Source of the DNA: Bradyrhizobium sp. CSS354
GTDB taxonomy: Bacteria; Pseudomonadota; Alphaproteobacteria; Rhizobiales; Xanthobacteraceae
NCBI RefSeq assembly: GCF_029051725.1
Contig: NZ_JAACFU010000002.1
Span: forward strand, 604,374-668,373
Reading direction: 5' to 3'
DNA: 64,000 bases
Of the stretch, positions 55,098 through 63,738 are shown piece by piece (positions within the stretch are counted from its first letter, which is position 1; each line of letters opens with the position of its first letter). The translations under genes and the position numbers were made by a program. The notes under the pieces were generated by a model. That model worked only from the letters and a program-made list of their open reading frames with translations, was not told the origin of the DNA and made no database searches.

Positions 55098-55964
55098 TCA
55101 CCCTGCCAATCGTTCGATCACGAGATCGAGCAGCGCGCGCAGGCGGGTGAGGCGCTTGAGATCGCGATGATAACCCACAAAAGTGTCGCGGCCGGGTGGC
55201 GTCGCCCCGATGTCGAGCGCGACCAGCCGGCGGTCGCGGTCGCCGAGCGGGCGCGGCAGCACCGCGAGCCCGCCGCCGCTCGCGCAAAGCTCCGCCTGCG
55301 CCTGCCTGTTGTTGCTGCGCGAGGCGATTTCCATATTCGGCAGCGTGCGCTTCAGCCACAGGGCATCGGGCATGTCGGCGAATTCGGTATTCATGGTCAC
55401 GACGCGGACACCGCTTCCGTCGCCTGCGCGTGGCGGCTTGCTGCCTTTCTTGCCGTAGAGTGCGTAGGGAATGTGGAGCAGCTTTCGGGAGATCACTTCA
55501 GGCTCGCTAAACGGTTTGATGCGGAACACGAGATCAGCCTCGCGGCGCGGCAGGCTGTAGAGGCGCGCATCGGTCAGAAGCTCGACGGTCACCTTGGGAT
55601 GGCGCTTGCCGAAGGCGGCAATCACCGGCGAGAGTATTATCGTCCCGAACCAGTCCGACGACGACAGACGCAGCAAGCCATCGAGCTGCGTCTCCGCACC
55701 GGACGCACGCCGCTCCAAGGCGAGCGCCTCCTCTTCGATCCGCTCGGCATGGCGCAGCACAGCCGTGCCCTCGTCGGTCAGGACGAAACCATCCGCCGTG
55801 CGCTGGAACAGCGTTTGGCCGAGCGACTGTTCGAGCGCGCGAAGTCGCCGTCCCATCGTCGGCTGGGTCTGGCCGATCTTGCGCGCGGCCGCGCCGAGAG
55901 TGCCTTCGTGCGCAATCGCCAGGAAGATGCGCAGATCGCTCCAGTCCACCGGAAGCCCCCTCAT
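55098..55964 (-). CDS. LysR-family transcriptional regulator
   Basis: 288 residues from an in-frame ATG at 55964 (an earlier ATG at 55976 is possible). N-terminal winged HTH: DWSDLRIFLAIAHEGTLGAA, KIGQTQPTMGRRLRALEQ and GFVLTDEGTAVL. Effector-binding domain about 90-285. It is divergent from a quinone oxidoreductase gene with a 90-base gap, the classic LysR regulator-target layout, so that gene is the likely target. Confidence 0.92.
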   Translation of the reverse strand: MRGLPVDWSDLRIFLAIAHEGTLGAAARKIGQTQPTMGRRLRALEQSLGQTLFQRTADGFVLTDEGTAVLRHAERIEEEALALERRASGAETQLDGLLRLSSSDWFGTIILSPVIAAFGKRHPKVTVELLTDARLYSLPRREADLVFRIKPFSEPEVISRKLLHIPYALYGKKGSKPPRAGDGSGVRVVTMNTEFADMPDALWLKRTLPNMEIASRSNNRQAQAELCASGGGLAVLPRPLGDRDRRLVALDIGATPPGRDTFVGYHRDLKRLTRLRALLDLVIERLAG

Positions 55965-56053
55965 ACAAAAACGCACGGCAATCGTACATTCTCATTCCTT
56001 CCCATGCAAAAGTTCATGAGCATATTGGAGGCCATCAACGGAGCAAGACGATC

Positions 56054-57046
56054 ATGACGAGACAATCGACCATGCGCGCGGCCGTCCTGGAGGCCCACAA
56101 CGCGCCCCAGCGCCTCTCAACGATCTCCAGGCCCGAGATCGGTCCGCGCGAGGTGCTGGTGCGAATCCGCGCGAGCGGGATCAATCCGCTCGACACCAAG
56201 ATCCACGCCGGCGCCGCGGCGCATGCGCGCCATCCGCTGCCTGCGATTCTCGGACTGGATCTCGCCGGAGTGATCGAGCAGACCGGACATGACATCTCGC
56301 GGTTCAAGCCGGGCGACGAGGTCTATGGCATGACGGGAGGCGTCGGCGGTGTACAGGGATCGCTCGCCGAATTCGCCGCTGTCGACGCCGACCTGCTGGC
56401 GCTGAAGCCTGCCAATGTCAGCATGCGGGAGGCAGCCGCCCTGCCCCTCATCTTCATCACGGCCTGGGAAGGACTGATTGACCGCGCGGCGCTGAAGGCC
56501 GGCCAGAAGGTGTTGATCCATGGCGGCGCAGGCGGCGTCGGCCACATCGCGATCCAGATCGCGCGCGCGTTCGGAGCAGATGTGTTCGCGACCGGCTCGG
56601 CATCGCAGCGCGCCACCATCGAAGGTTTTGGCGCGACCTTCATCGATCGCGATACCGCCATCGCGACTTATGTTGCAGAGCATACGGGCGGCCGCGGCTT
56701 CGACGTCGTCTACGACACCGTCGGCGGCAAGGTCCTCGACGCCTCCTTCGAAGCCGTACGCCGCTTCGGCCATGTCGTGAGCGCGCTCGGATGGGGTACG
56801 CATGGGCTTGCGCCGCTCTCGTTCCGCGCCGCCACCTATTCCGGCGTGTTCACGCTGCTGCCACTGCTGTCAGGCGAAGGCCGCGCGCATCACGGAGAGA
56901 TCATGGCGGAGGCCACACGCCTGGTTGAGGCGGGCAAGCTCTTGCCGCTGCTGGATCCGCGGCACTTCACGCTGGAGAGTATCGATGAAGCCTATGCGCT
57001 GATCCGCGATCACGCGACGCAGGGCAAGCTCGTCGTGGATATCTGA
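56054..57046 (+). CDS. Zeta-crystallin-type quinone oxidoreductase (MDR superfamily)
   Basis: 330 residues. GroES-like N-terminal domain (IGPREVLVRIRASGINPLDT, GLDLAGVIEQTG, FKPGDEVYGM), then a Rossmann fold with the NADPH motif VLIHGGAGGVGHIAIQIARA. The zinc ligands of alcohol dehydrogenases are absent, consistent with NADPH:quinone reductases. It reduces quinones or enones. It is divergent from the LysR gene and probably controlled by it. Confidence 0.92.
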   Translation: MTRQSTMRAAVLEAHNAPQRLSTISRPEIGPREVLVRIRASGINPLDTKIHAGAAAHARHPLPAILGLDLAGVIEQTGHDISRFKPGDEVYGMTGGVGGVQGSLAEFAAVDADLLALKPANVSMREAAALPLIFITAWEGLIDRAALKAGQKVLIHGGAGGVGHIAIQIARAFGADVFATGSASQRATIEGFGATFIDRDTAIATYVAEHTGGRGFDVVYDTVGGKVLDASFEAVRRFGHVVSALGWGTHGLAPLSFRAATYSGVFTLLPLLSGEGRAHHGEIMAEATRLVEAGKLLPLLDPRHFTLESIDEAYALIRDHATQGKLVVDI

Positions 57047-57125
57047 CGGCGCTCGCAGAGAAGTCTCGTCGCCGGATGGACCGAAGCGCAAGCCAGGCTG
57101 CGGACACTCGCACGTGCCGACGCGA

Positions 57126-57320
57126 CTAGTCCTCGCCGGACGTCGCCAAACGATTGCTCAGATGAGCCTGCGACAACAAAAAGAACAATGCGCGCTCGCC
57201 ATGATATTTGGCGGACGGCCGGGTGCGCTCGAAGCCATCGGCAAATTTCTTGCCGGATTGGTCGCACACCTGCCACCGCCAGCCGAACCGCTTACGCCTG
57301 GTGAGGATCACTTCGAACAT
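57126..57320 (-). CDS. Small conserved-type hypothetical protein
   Basis: 64 residues from the ATG at 57320: FEVILTRRKRFGWRWQVCDQ, then SAKYHGERALFFLLSQAH. The compact beta-strand start and helical end recall a short protein that is common in Bradyrhizobium (a YEVILTRRKRF start). The open frame extends upstream to 57545 but that part looks non-coding. Function unknown. Confidence 0.6.
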   Translation of the reverse strand: MFEVILTRRKRFGWRWQVCDQSGKKFADGFERTRPSAKYHGERALFFLLSQAHLSNRLATSGED

Positions 57321-57710
57321 GCCGACGAGCTTGGTCCCCTGCTCCTTACCGGTCTCGCAGACGCACGAGCCTGCTCCGGCCTCCCCCATTAGAGGGATGC
57401 CCGACATATAACCCAGCAGGATGGAAAGCGAATGAAATTGATTATCGGAAATAGGTATCTTGCACCGGCTTTGAGGAAGTCGCCGCGCGGCTGGAATAAG
57501 CCGGCGGTGCCGGTGTTGATCGGTCCTGCCTGGTAGCGCTGACAAAGCTATTCAAGTCGCAACACCAAACGGTGTAGCGGAGAGCATTCGCCTTCGCACA
57601 CGTCATGGGACTGGCGGTAATAAGATAAGGGAGATCCGTGCGCTAAATGAGAAGTGTTCACTGGGCACGAAGACCAGCTTCGGGCCGCATGCGGCATCAC
57701 CGCTCAAGCA
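57321..57710. other. Intergenic stretch with one doubtful short frame
   Basis: 390 bases without a supported gene. A 34-codon forward frame at 57432-57536 (starts MKLIIGNRYLAPALRKS) has GGAAAG upstream but no other support. The rest shows no repeat or hairpin that stands out. Confidence 0.35.
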
Positions 57711-58784
57711 CTACCGCGCGACGACTTCCACTTCGCCGTCGACGCCGTTGACGACGTTGAAGCCGCGCTCGTAGACCTTGCCCTCGTTCTTGGCGATGGC
57801 GCGGTATTCGCCTTCGGAGAGCACGACGCGCGGGAAGGCGCCGATCGATTCCTTGATCACGTCGCCGCCCGGGGTCAACACCGACCAGGCGGTGTTGGCG
57901 AGCGCCTCGCCGCCCCTGTCGCTGACGAGCTTGAGCGTGATGACGGCCGCGCGGTGGGTGATGGTGACGTCGGTGAGCTTGCTGACCTGGACGCGGATGT
58001 CCGAGCGCACCACCGAATTGGCGTCGCCGTAATTCGAGATGATGTAGTAGGTGCCCTCCGGCAGCAGCACGACGTCGCCGGCTGCGACGTTCGGCACCAG
58101 GGAGGCGCGCTCGCCGGATTCGAACTGGCTGCCCTTGTAGATCGCGAACGAGATCTGGTTCTGCGGAATGCGACTGGTGCCGACGCGGCCCTCGATGCGC
58201 AGGCCGCCGGCGGGCAGCACGAAGGATTCGCGATCGGTCTCGGCCTTCAGGCTGACGGTGCGCACCGCGCTGACCAGACCAAAGGCGACGTGCACGACGT
58301 AATTGCCGGGCGGCAGCACGATGTTCGGCGTGGCATTGCGGTCTTCGCGGATCAGCTTGAAGGTGCCGTTCTCGTCGGGGCGATCGGCAAACACGCGCCA
58401 GACCAGGCCGCTGGTGATTGGCGGGGTGTCCTTGCCGTATTTCGCCGTCAGCGACAGCACGCCCTGTCCGGGCACGGCCGCGTTGAGCGGCGCGGCGGAC
58501 GGCACGGTCGTGACCGCGGGCGGCGGCATGCTGGGCGTGGTCGGCTGCAACAGGGTCGGCGGCAGGCTCGGCGGTCCGGCACCCGGGCCGGAGGGCGGCG
58601 CCAGACTGACGGCACCGCCGGGATCAGGCACCGACGCGGGCGGCACCGGCGGTGGACGATCGGAGAAAAGCTGCGCCTGCGCAGCATTTTGGCCAAGAGT
58701 ATAGAGGCAGGCAGCAAGGACCAGGGCCGGCAGCAGCGATGCGCTGCGCCGCCATCCGATGATGCCGTCACCCCCGAGAGTCAT
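57711..58784 (-). CDS. Secreted Pro-rich, beta-repeat hypothetical protein
   Basis: 357 residues. Signal segment about 12-38 (SASLLPALVLAACLYTLGQN, AAQAQ), a Pro-rich linker to about 105 (PPSLPPTLLQPTTPSMPPPA), then a series of similar beta-sandwich units: PPGNYVVHVAFGLVSAVRTV, LPEGTYYIISNYGDANSVVR and LSEGEYRAIAKNEGKVYERG. Each has a P/E-x-G-x-Y turn like PEGA or CarboxypepD-regulatory domains that bind wall or surface partners. Conserved in Rhizobiales from memory; role unknown. Confidence 0.78.
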   Translation of the reverse strand: MTLGGDGIIGWRRSASLLPALVLAACLYTLGQNAAQAQLFSDRPPPVPPASVPDPGGAVSLAPPSGPGAGPPSLPPTLLQPTTPSMPPPAVTTVPSAAPLNAAVPGQGVLSLTAKYGKDTPPITSGLVWRVFADRPDENGTFKLIREDRNATPNIVLPPGNYVVHVAFGLVSAVRTVSLKAETDRESFVLPAGGLRIEGRVGTSRIPQNQISFAIYKGSQFESGERASLVPNVAAGDVVLLPEGTYYIISNYGDANSVVRSDIRVQVSKLTDVTITHRAAVITLKLVSDRGGEALANTAWSVLTPGGDVIKESIGAFPRVVLSEGEYRAIAKNEGKVYERGFNVVNGVDGEVEVVAR

Positions 58785-59024
58785 GCCACCTGCTTTTCAC
58801 CGAAAACGCGGCAAATTCAAGCCTCTGCACCCCCGAGAAATACGGGCGATCCGGTTTTGGAACCCGGTTGACGCCTGCGTGATTACCCCAGGGGCATCCG
58901 TCCCTCGCCATACTCCTGCCCCGTGCGCTTCCCAAACCGGCATAAACCATGCTTCGGCCCGGTTCTGGCGGAGCGCGAGTACGGTGCCTAGTCTGATGGC
59001 GGGTCCCGGCGTAGGAGAGTTTCG

Positions 59025-60068
59025 GTGCTGGACAGATTGAAGGGGCGGGGTTCGAACAGCGATAAGGTCGCCGAGAAAGTCGGCCTGGGCAGCATCCGCC
59101 GGCCGGTGATCGGCCTTGCGCTTGGCGGCGGCGCGGCGCGCGGCTTCGCTCATATCGGCATTATCCGGACCCTGCTCGCCAACGGAATCGTGCCTGAAGT
59201 CGTGGTCGGCACCTCGATCGGCGCGGTGGTCGGCGGCCTCTATGCGGCCGGCCGGCTCGATACGCTGGAAGAATGGGGCCGCAGCCTGCAGGGGATGCGC
59301 AATATCCTTGGCTACCTCGACATCCGCCTCAACGGCTCCGGCCTGATCGGCGGCGAGAAGCTGGCGACCCGGCTCGAGGCTGCCTGCGGCCAGAGCCAGA
59401 TTGAGGATCTCCCGGTCAAGTTCGCTGCCGTCGCGACCGAGGTCCGCACCGGCCACGAGATCTGGCTGACGCGCGGCCGCGTGGTCGACGCGATGCGCGC
59501 CTCCTATGCGCTGCCCGGCATCTTCTCTCCGGTCCTGATCGGCGATCGCTGGCTGGTCGACGGCGCATTGGTGAACCCGGTGCCGGTCTCGGCCGCCCGC
59601 GCGCTCGGCGCCGAAATCGTCATCGCCGCAAATCTTTCCAGCGACATCTTCACCTATTCGACGACGGTCTATTCGCACGGCGCGATACCTGAGCCGGTGA
59701 TCCCCGTGGCCGAAGAGCCGACGTCAAAGCGGCGCTTCCCGAGATTCTTCTCGCCCGAGAAGACGGTGAAGCGCGAGTTCTTCGGCGGCGGCAGCGCCCG
59801 GCCCGGCCTCTCTTCGGTGATGGTCGACGCCTTCAACATCATGCAGGACCGCATCACCCGCGCCCGCCTCGCCGGCGATCCGCCCGATATGCTGATCACT
59901 CCGCGGATCGGCCAATTCGGCTGGTTCGATTTCCACCGCTCCGAGGACCTCATCGCCTTGGGCACCCGCGCTGCCGAGCGCGCGCTGGAGTCCATCCAGG
60001 AGGCAATCCACGAGCTGGCGCCGGCGCCCGAGGGCACCGCGCCCAAAGCCGACCAGCAGCAGGACTGA
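59025..60068 (+). CDS. Patatin-like phospholipase
   Basis: 347 residues from a GTG at 59025, with AGGAG upstream. Oxyanion motif LALGGGAARGFAH, nucleophile Ser64 in VVGTSIGAVVGG and Asp in WLVDGALVNP give the complete Ser-Asp dyad of patatins, as in the bacterial RssA/YchK group. No signal peptide, so it is probably cytoplasmic or peripheral to the membrane. The C-terminal 100 residues include a Lys/Arg-rich stretch (SKRRFPRFFSPEKTVKRE). Expected to hydrolyse phospholipid acyl chains. Confidence 0.93.
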   Translation: MLDRLKGRGSNSDKVAEKVGLGSIRRPVIGLALGGGAARGFAHIGIIRTLLANGIVPEVVVGTSIGAVVGGLYAAGRLDTLEEWGRSLQGMRNILGYLDIRLNGSGLIGGEKLATRLEAACGQSQIEDLPVKFAAVATEVRTGHEIWLTRGRVVDAMRASYALPGIFSPVLIGDRWLVDGALVNPVPVSAARALGAEIVIAANLSSDIFTYSTTVYSHGAIPEPVIPVAEEPTSKRRFPRFFSPEKTVKREFFGGGSARPGLSSVMVDAFNIMQDRITRARLAGDPPDMLITPRIGQFGWFDFHRSEDLIALGTRAAERALESIQEAIHELAPAPEGTAPKADQQQD

Positions 60069-60085
60069 TCAGGCCGTCTTACTGA

Positions 60086-60514
60086 TCAGGCAGTCTTGAT
60101 GTAGTCGCGCAGGGCTTCCTGCTCGGACTCGTATTCCTGCACCCGGCGCTTGACGATGTCGCCGATCGAGATCAAGCCGACCACCTTGCCGCTGTCGACC
60201 ACGGGTAGATGGCGGAACTTGCCGGTGGTCATCATCTCCATGAGCTCGGCGACCGTGTCGGTCTCCTTGCAGGTGACGACCTTGCGGGTCATGACCTGAG
60301 AGACCGGCTCCTCCAGCGCGCCGGCGCCGCGTTCGCCGATCACTCGCACAATGTCGCGCTCCGACAGGATGCCTTCCAGCCGGCTCTGGTTCATCACCAG
60401 CACAGCGCCGATCTTCTTCTCACCGAGCAGTTTGACCGCGACCGCCAGCTTCGCGTCCGGCTCGACGCTCATGATCTGGTGGCCCTTGGTGTTGAGAATC
60501 GAACGTACCGTCAT
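60086..60514 (-). CDS. Two-CBS-domain protein
   Basis: 142 residues made of a CBS pair and nothing else: SILNTKGHQIMSVEPDAKLA with VNQ-like loops ending LSERDIVRVIGERGA, then VSQVMTRKVVTCKETDTVAE and LISIGDIVKRRV. CBS pairs bind adenine nucleotides and regulate partners. Such stand-alone proteins are frequent in alphaproteobacteria. It converges on the patatin gene 17 bases away. Confidence 0.92.
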   Translation of the reverse strand: MTVRSILNTKGHQIMSVEPDAKLAVAVKLLGEKKIGAVLVMNQSRLEGILSERDIVRVIGERGAGALEEPVSQVMTRKVVTCKETDTVAELMEMMTTGKFRHLPVVDSGKVVGLISIGDIVKRRVQEYESEQEALRDYIKTA

Positions 60515-60703
60515 TGTCGCCTCCCTGAATCGGAACCGTCCGCTGTTCGCGGTCCGGACTTGTTCTTCGAGTCTTCAACTAACAGTTTCAGCGCCGGTTT
60601 CACGCTCGTGCGCTTTGCGAAGCATCGCCGCGAACGGCCTGTCGCTTCGGAACATTCTTCTCGGGAATGATGGATGAATTCGGGCGGCGCCGCAAGCGCC
60701 GCT

Positions 60704-61540
60704 TCAAATACGGTCTGAAATGTCCTGTGATGACGCATCCGCAGCATCGCTTCGCACGCGCGGCACGGGATCGAACAGCGTGAACAGCAAGAGGCCGGCA
60801 AGGAAGCCGCCGATATGCGCCTGCCAGGCAACACTCGTGGCCTCGCTATCGACGCCGATCGCGCCGACGCCAAAGACGATGTTGACGCCAAACCAAACCG
60901 CGAGGAAGCCGAGCACTCGCCCGTCGCGCAACGCGCGCGACAGCGGCAGCGCCGGAACTCTTGCGGCGGTATCGGCATCCGATCGGCTGAACGACAGGAA
61001 GCTGCCGCGAACGAAGGCGAAGCGGATCGCCGCTGCCATCGCGCCGGACACCGAGGCCGAGGCGCCGATCATCGGCGCCACCGCGTGCTCATGGGTGACG
61101 AGATGGGCGAGCGCGCCGGCCGCCGCCGTCACCGCGAGAAACAGGAAGAACCTGATCGCGCCAAAGCGCCGCGCCAGCGCGCTGCCGAACGGCAACAGCC
61201 AAAGCACGTTGAAGCCGAGATGGGTGAGATTGGCGTGCAGCAGCGAATAGGTGACGAAGGTCCAGACCTTGGCGCCGGCACCGCCGGGAATCTCGAGATT
61301 GAGTAGCGAGGAATCGTAGCGCTTGGGGATGAAGCCGAAGACGTCGATGGTCCAGTTCTCGAGCTCCGGCGGCAGCAGCACCCGCAGATGGATCACCGCG
61401 AGCAGGAGGATATAGGCGGTCAGCGCCACGGGCAGCGTCAGGATCGGCTCGCGCGGAGCCTCCTCAACGACGGCCGGCACCCCCAGCGAAGCATCTTGCG
61501 ACGGAGGACCTTGCGGCGGAGAATTTGGCGGGGAATCCAA
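60704..61540 (-). CDS. Rhomboid-family intramembrane serine protease
   Basis: 278 residues if it starts at the TTG at 61540; no ATG is available and the ribosome binding site is weak, so the start is uncertain. A Pro-rich cytoplasmic leader (to about 33), then six or so membrane helices. LLHANLTHLGFNVLWLLPFG carries the His-Asn region, catalytic Ser161 is in IGASASVSGAM (GAS-x-S variant of GxSG), and the catalytic His is in AWQAHIGGFLAGLL. Cleaves single-pass proteins within the membrane. The structured RNA candidate lies just upstream on the same strand. Confidence 0.88.
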   Translation of the reverse strand: MDSPPNSPPQGPPSQDASLGVPAVVEEAPREPILTLPVALTAYILLLAVIHLRVLLPPELENWTIDVFGFIPKRYDSSLLNLEIPGGAGAKVWTFVTYSLLHANLTHLGFNVLWLLPFGSALARRFGAIRFFLFLAVTAAAGALAHLVTHEHAVAPMIGASASVSGAMAAAIRFAFVRGSFLSFSRSDADTAARVPALPLSRALRDGRVLGFLAVWFGVNIVFGVGAIGVDSEATSVAWQAHIGGFLAGLLLFTLFDPVPRVRSDAADASSQDISDRI

Positions 61541-61628
61541 GGCAGCTTCGCTTTCAGGCGCGATCGGAGCGACAGTCCTAACGACAGGCCTTCGAGATAG
61601 TCGTCTTTGCCCGCCCTGCGCAAGTGCA

Positions 61629-61665
61629 CAAAAGGAAAAGGCAGGGCCCTGGGAAAGCCCTGCCT
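61629..61665 (-). terminator. Intrinsic terminator upstream of the rhomboid gene
   Basis: Read on the minus strand: AGGCAGGGC, a nine-base loop, GCCCTGCCT, then TTTTCCTTTT. A perfect nine-base stem with a T-rich tail is a good Rho-independent terminator, but no coding region ends here on that strand. It lies 90 bases before the rhomboid start. Confidence 0.72.
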
Positions 61666-61815
61666 ATCCGTGTCGGACTTCCGGTACCCAGAGAGACGGG
61701 AGTATCCCCACCCCTCCCCGCGGCCGGTGACCAAACTGTTTGACGCCTGTGTACAGGCCTCGCCGAGAACCTGGAGCAAAGCGGCGAGGCTTGCGACCGC
61801 GGTCACCATAGCAGC
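61630..61815 (-). ncRNA. Candidate structured small RNA or regulatory leader
   Basis: About 185 bases with no credible protein. Elements seen: GGTGACC/GGTCACC that can pair (61726-61732 with 61801-61807), enclosing a perfect nine-pair hairpin GCCTCGCCG/CGGCGAGGC (61757-61765 with 61782-61790) with a 16-base loop, then an intrinsic terminator. A perfect CtrA-type site lies about 26-40 bases beyond the proposed 5' end. It could be a free small RNA or a leader that attenuates the rhomboid gene. The strand is chosen by the terminator. I do not recognise a known RNA family. Confidence 0.42.
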
Positions 61816-61840
61816 GGGGCGGCGCACGGAAAGGGCATAG

Positions 61841-61855
61841 TTAATTTAACGTTAA
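61841..61855. promoter_or_regulatory. Perfect CtrA-type site between the RNA candidate and the PAS gene
   Basis: TTAATTTAACGTTAA is an exact TTAA-N7-TTAA. It lies about 26 bases upstream of the RNA candidate on the minus strand, a position typical of CtrA-activated promoters, and 150 bases before the PAS protein ATG on the plus strand. Confidence 0.58.
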
Positions 61856-62005
61856 CGACGCAAAGGCAGCGCCAGAGGCGCCGAAAACGCCGCTGCGGCA
61901 TGGACGCTGCAAAGCCCCTCCTGCACAACAACACAGGGATCGCGGCTGCACTGAAGCGGGACAGGTTTGTCCCGCGAGGTTGCGCCCCGGGGTAAGCGTT
62001 CAGTC

Positions 62006-62560
62006 ATGAAACATCCGTCGAGCCGCGAGTTCTTCGCATATTGGAACGAGAAGCGCGGCACTGCGCGGGCCCCTGACCGCGCCGATATCGATCCGGCCGC
62101 CGTGCGCGGCCTGCTCGGCGACATCTTCGTGCTGTCCTGCGAGCCCAATCTCGGCTTCCCGTTCCGCGTCGCCGGCACGCGCGTCTGCGCGCTCGCAGGG
62201 CGCGACCTCAAGGATTCGAGCTTTGCGGCGCTGTTCAACGAGGCCAGCCGCCGCGAGATCGAGGAGATCACGACCATCGTCGCCGACGAGAGCCTCGGCG
62301 CAATTGCCGGCGTCACCGCCGCGCGCGAGGACGGCAGCAAGGCGTATCTCGAGCTGCTGCTGCTGCCGTTCAACGCCCGCCCGCATACACCGGTCAGCGT
62401 GACAGGCGTGCTAGCGCCGTTCGACGACGAATGCGGCGCGCTTGGTCCGTTCGCCCTCACCTCCTGGCGCTATCTGCACCAGCCGGAAAAACTGCTGCCG
62501 CGCGCGATCCGCAAGCTGCAGATCGCACGCGGGCTGATGGTCTATGAGGGGCTGCGCTAG
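62006..62560 (+). CDS. Single PAS-domain protein (PAS_5 type)
   Basis: 184 residues from the ATG at 62006. One PAS-like domain: REFFAYWNEKRGTARAPDRA, DIDPAAVRGLLGDIFVLSCE, FRVAGTRVCALAGRDLKDSS and YLELLLLPFNARPHTPVSVT. This matches the alphaproteobacterial PAS_5 (PF07310) family from memory, without kinase or cyclase output. Caulobacter MopJ, a single-PAS protein that promotes CtrA accumulation, is a functional analogue worth comparing; whether it is the same family I am not sure. A CtrA-type site lies upstream. Confidence 0.85.
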   Translation: MKHPSSREFFAYWNEKRGTARAPDRADIDPAAVRGLLGDIFVLSCEPNLGFPFRVAGTRVCALAGRDLKDSSFAALFNEASRREIEEITTIVADESLGAIAGVTAAREDGSKAYLELLLLPFNARPHTPVSVTGVLAPFDDECGALGPFALTSWRYLHQPEKLLPRAIRKLQIARGLMVYEGLR

Positions 62561-62573
62561 CAGTGCACCCCGC

Positions 62574-62960
62574 TCACGGCATCGCCAGATGCCAGGCGCC
62601 GTTCAGAAAGCCGTCGCCGGTGACGTCGCCGGGCTTGGTGTCCTTGGCGAAGGTGTAGAGCGGCTTGCCCTTGTAGGCCCATTGCTTCGAGCCGTCGTCG
62701 CGCGTGATGACGGTGTAGCCATCGGCGGCGGCATCGCTCGCCTCGGCTTTCAGCACCGGCCAGTTGGTCGCACACGGACCATTGCAGGCCGATTTGCCGT
62801 CCGCATCCTTGTCGAAAGTATAGAGCGACATGCCCTTGGCGTCGGTGAGCACATTACCCTTGTCGGTCTTGCCAGTCTTGGTCGGAGGCGCCGCGAAAGC
62901 AGCGGGAACCATCGCGAGCGATATTGCGAGCGTGAGCGCGAGGCGGATCGAGGACGTCAT
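62574..62960 (-). CDS. Secreted COG4315-type protein with repeated Y-TF-x-D motifs
   Basis: 128 residues from the ATG at 62960, with AGGAG upstream. Signal peptide LALTLAISLAMVPAAFA. Two repeats typical of COG4315: MSLYTFDKDADGKSACNGPC followed by ATNWPVLKA, and YKGKPLYTFAKDTKPGDVTG followed by GAWHLAMP. The CNGPC Cys pair may form a disulfide. These small periplasmic proteins are widespread; function unproven. Confidence 0.9.
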   Translation of the reverse strand: MTSSIRLALTLAISLAMVPAAFAAPPTKTGKTDKGNVLTDAKGMSLYTFDKDADGKSACNGPCATNWPVLKAEASDAAADGYTVITRDDGSKQWAYKGKPLYTFAKDTKPGDVTGDGFLNGAWHLAMP

Positions 62961-63079
62961 GGTATCTCCTGTCATGCAATGGGCTTGCATGGATAGGACG
63001 CCGCGCGAGCCGTCGTATTCCTGTGATGGCGGCAAAGATATTTTTCGCTGCACGCATCGGCGCATCGGAATAAACTGGG

Positions 63080-63613
63080 ATGATGGAAACGGAACGACGG
63101 CTCGACATGAGCAAGCCGCATTGGCGTCTCGCGCGCGCCTCCGATCTGCCGGCGATCAGCAAGATCGCAGCGCGGATTCATCCCGATCTGCCTGAAAGCC
63201 CTGAGGTGTTCGCGGAAAAGATGCGGCTCTATCCCGATGGCTGCCGCGTGCTTGTCGCGGACGACGGGATCGTCGGCTACGGTCTCGCGCATCCCTGGAT
63301 GCAGCACCGGATTCCGCCGCTCGACGGCTTCCTCGAGCAACTGCCTGGCGATGCGGATTGCCTCTATTTGCACGACGTCGCCGTGCTGCCCGGCTTTCGC
63401 GGCGGGGTCGCGCGCGACTATGTTGCCGATATCGAAGCGCTGGCGCGCGCCTCCGGCATTGCGACCCTCGCACTGGTCTCGGTCTATGCCACGCAACCGC
63501 TGTGGCAAGGCCTGGGCTTTCGGCCCGTCAATGCGGATGCGGAACTACGCGCAAAGCTCGCGTCCTACGGCGACAACGCAACCTACATGCTGCGCGACCT
63601 CGCTGCGACGTAA
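63080..63613 (+). CDS. GNAT-family N-acetyltransferase
   Basis: 177 residues (ATG pair at 63080, alternative at 63107). GNAT fold visible: ARASDLPAISKIAARIHPDL, then VLVADDGIVGYGLAHPW, then the acetyl-CoA site YLHDVAVLPGFRGGVARDYV with a variant Q/RxxGxG/A loop, and ATQPLWQGLGFRPV near the end. It transfers an acetyl group from acetyl-CoA to an unknown amine. Confidence 0.88.
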   Translation: MMETERRLDMSKPHWRLARASDLPAISKIAARIHPDLPESPEVFAEKMRLYPDGCRVLVADDGIVGYGLAHPWMQHRIPPLDGFLEQLPGDADCLYLHDVAVLPGFRGGVARDYVADIEALARASGIATLALVSVYATQPLWQGLGFRPVNADAELRAKLASYGDNATYMLRDLAAT

Positions 63614-63738
63614 CGTCCCTCCCCCCGGCGCAGTTCACGCTGGCGTGAAGCCATTCCCTCGAACCGGGTTCGATCAGCTCTCGTCGAAGAACTGTGCGGG
63701 CCGATCTGGTCTCGCCGAAACGAGACTGGAGAATTTCC

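Noticed and set aside
61438..61827. 129-codon minus-strand protein upstream of the rhomboid gene
   Set aside because: It runs through an intrinsic terminator and paired elements, is rich in Arg and Leu at random, and has no domain.
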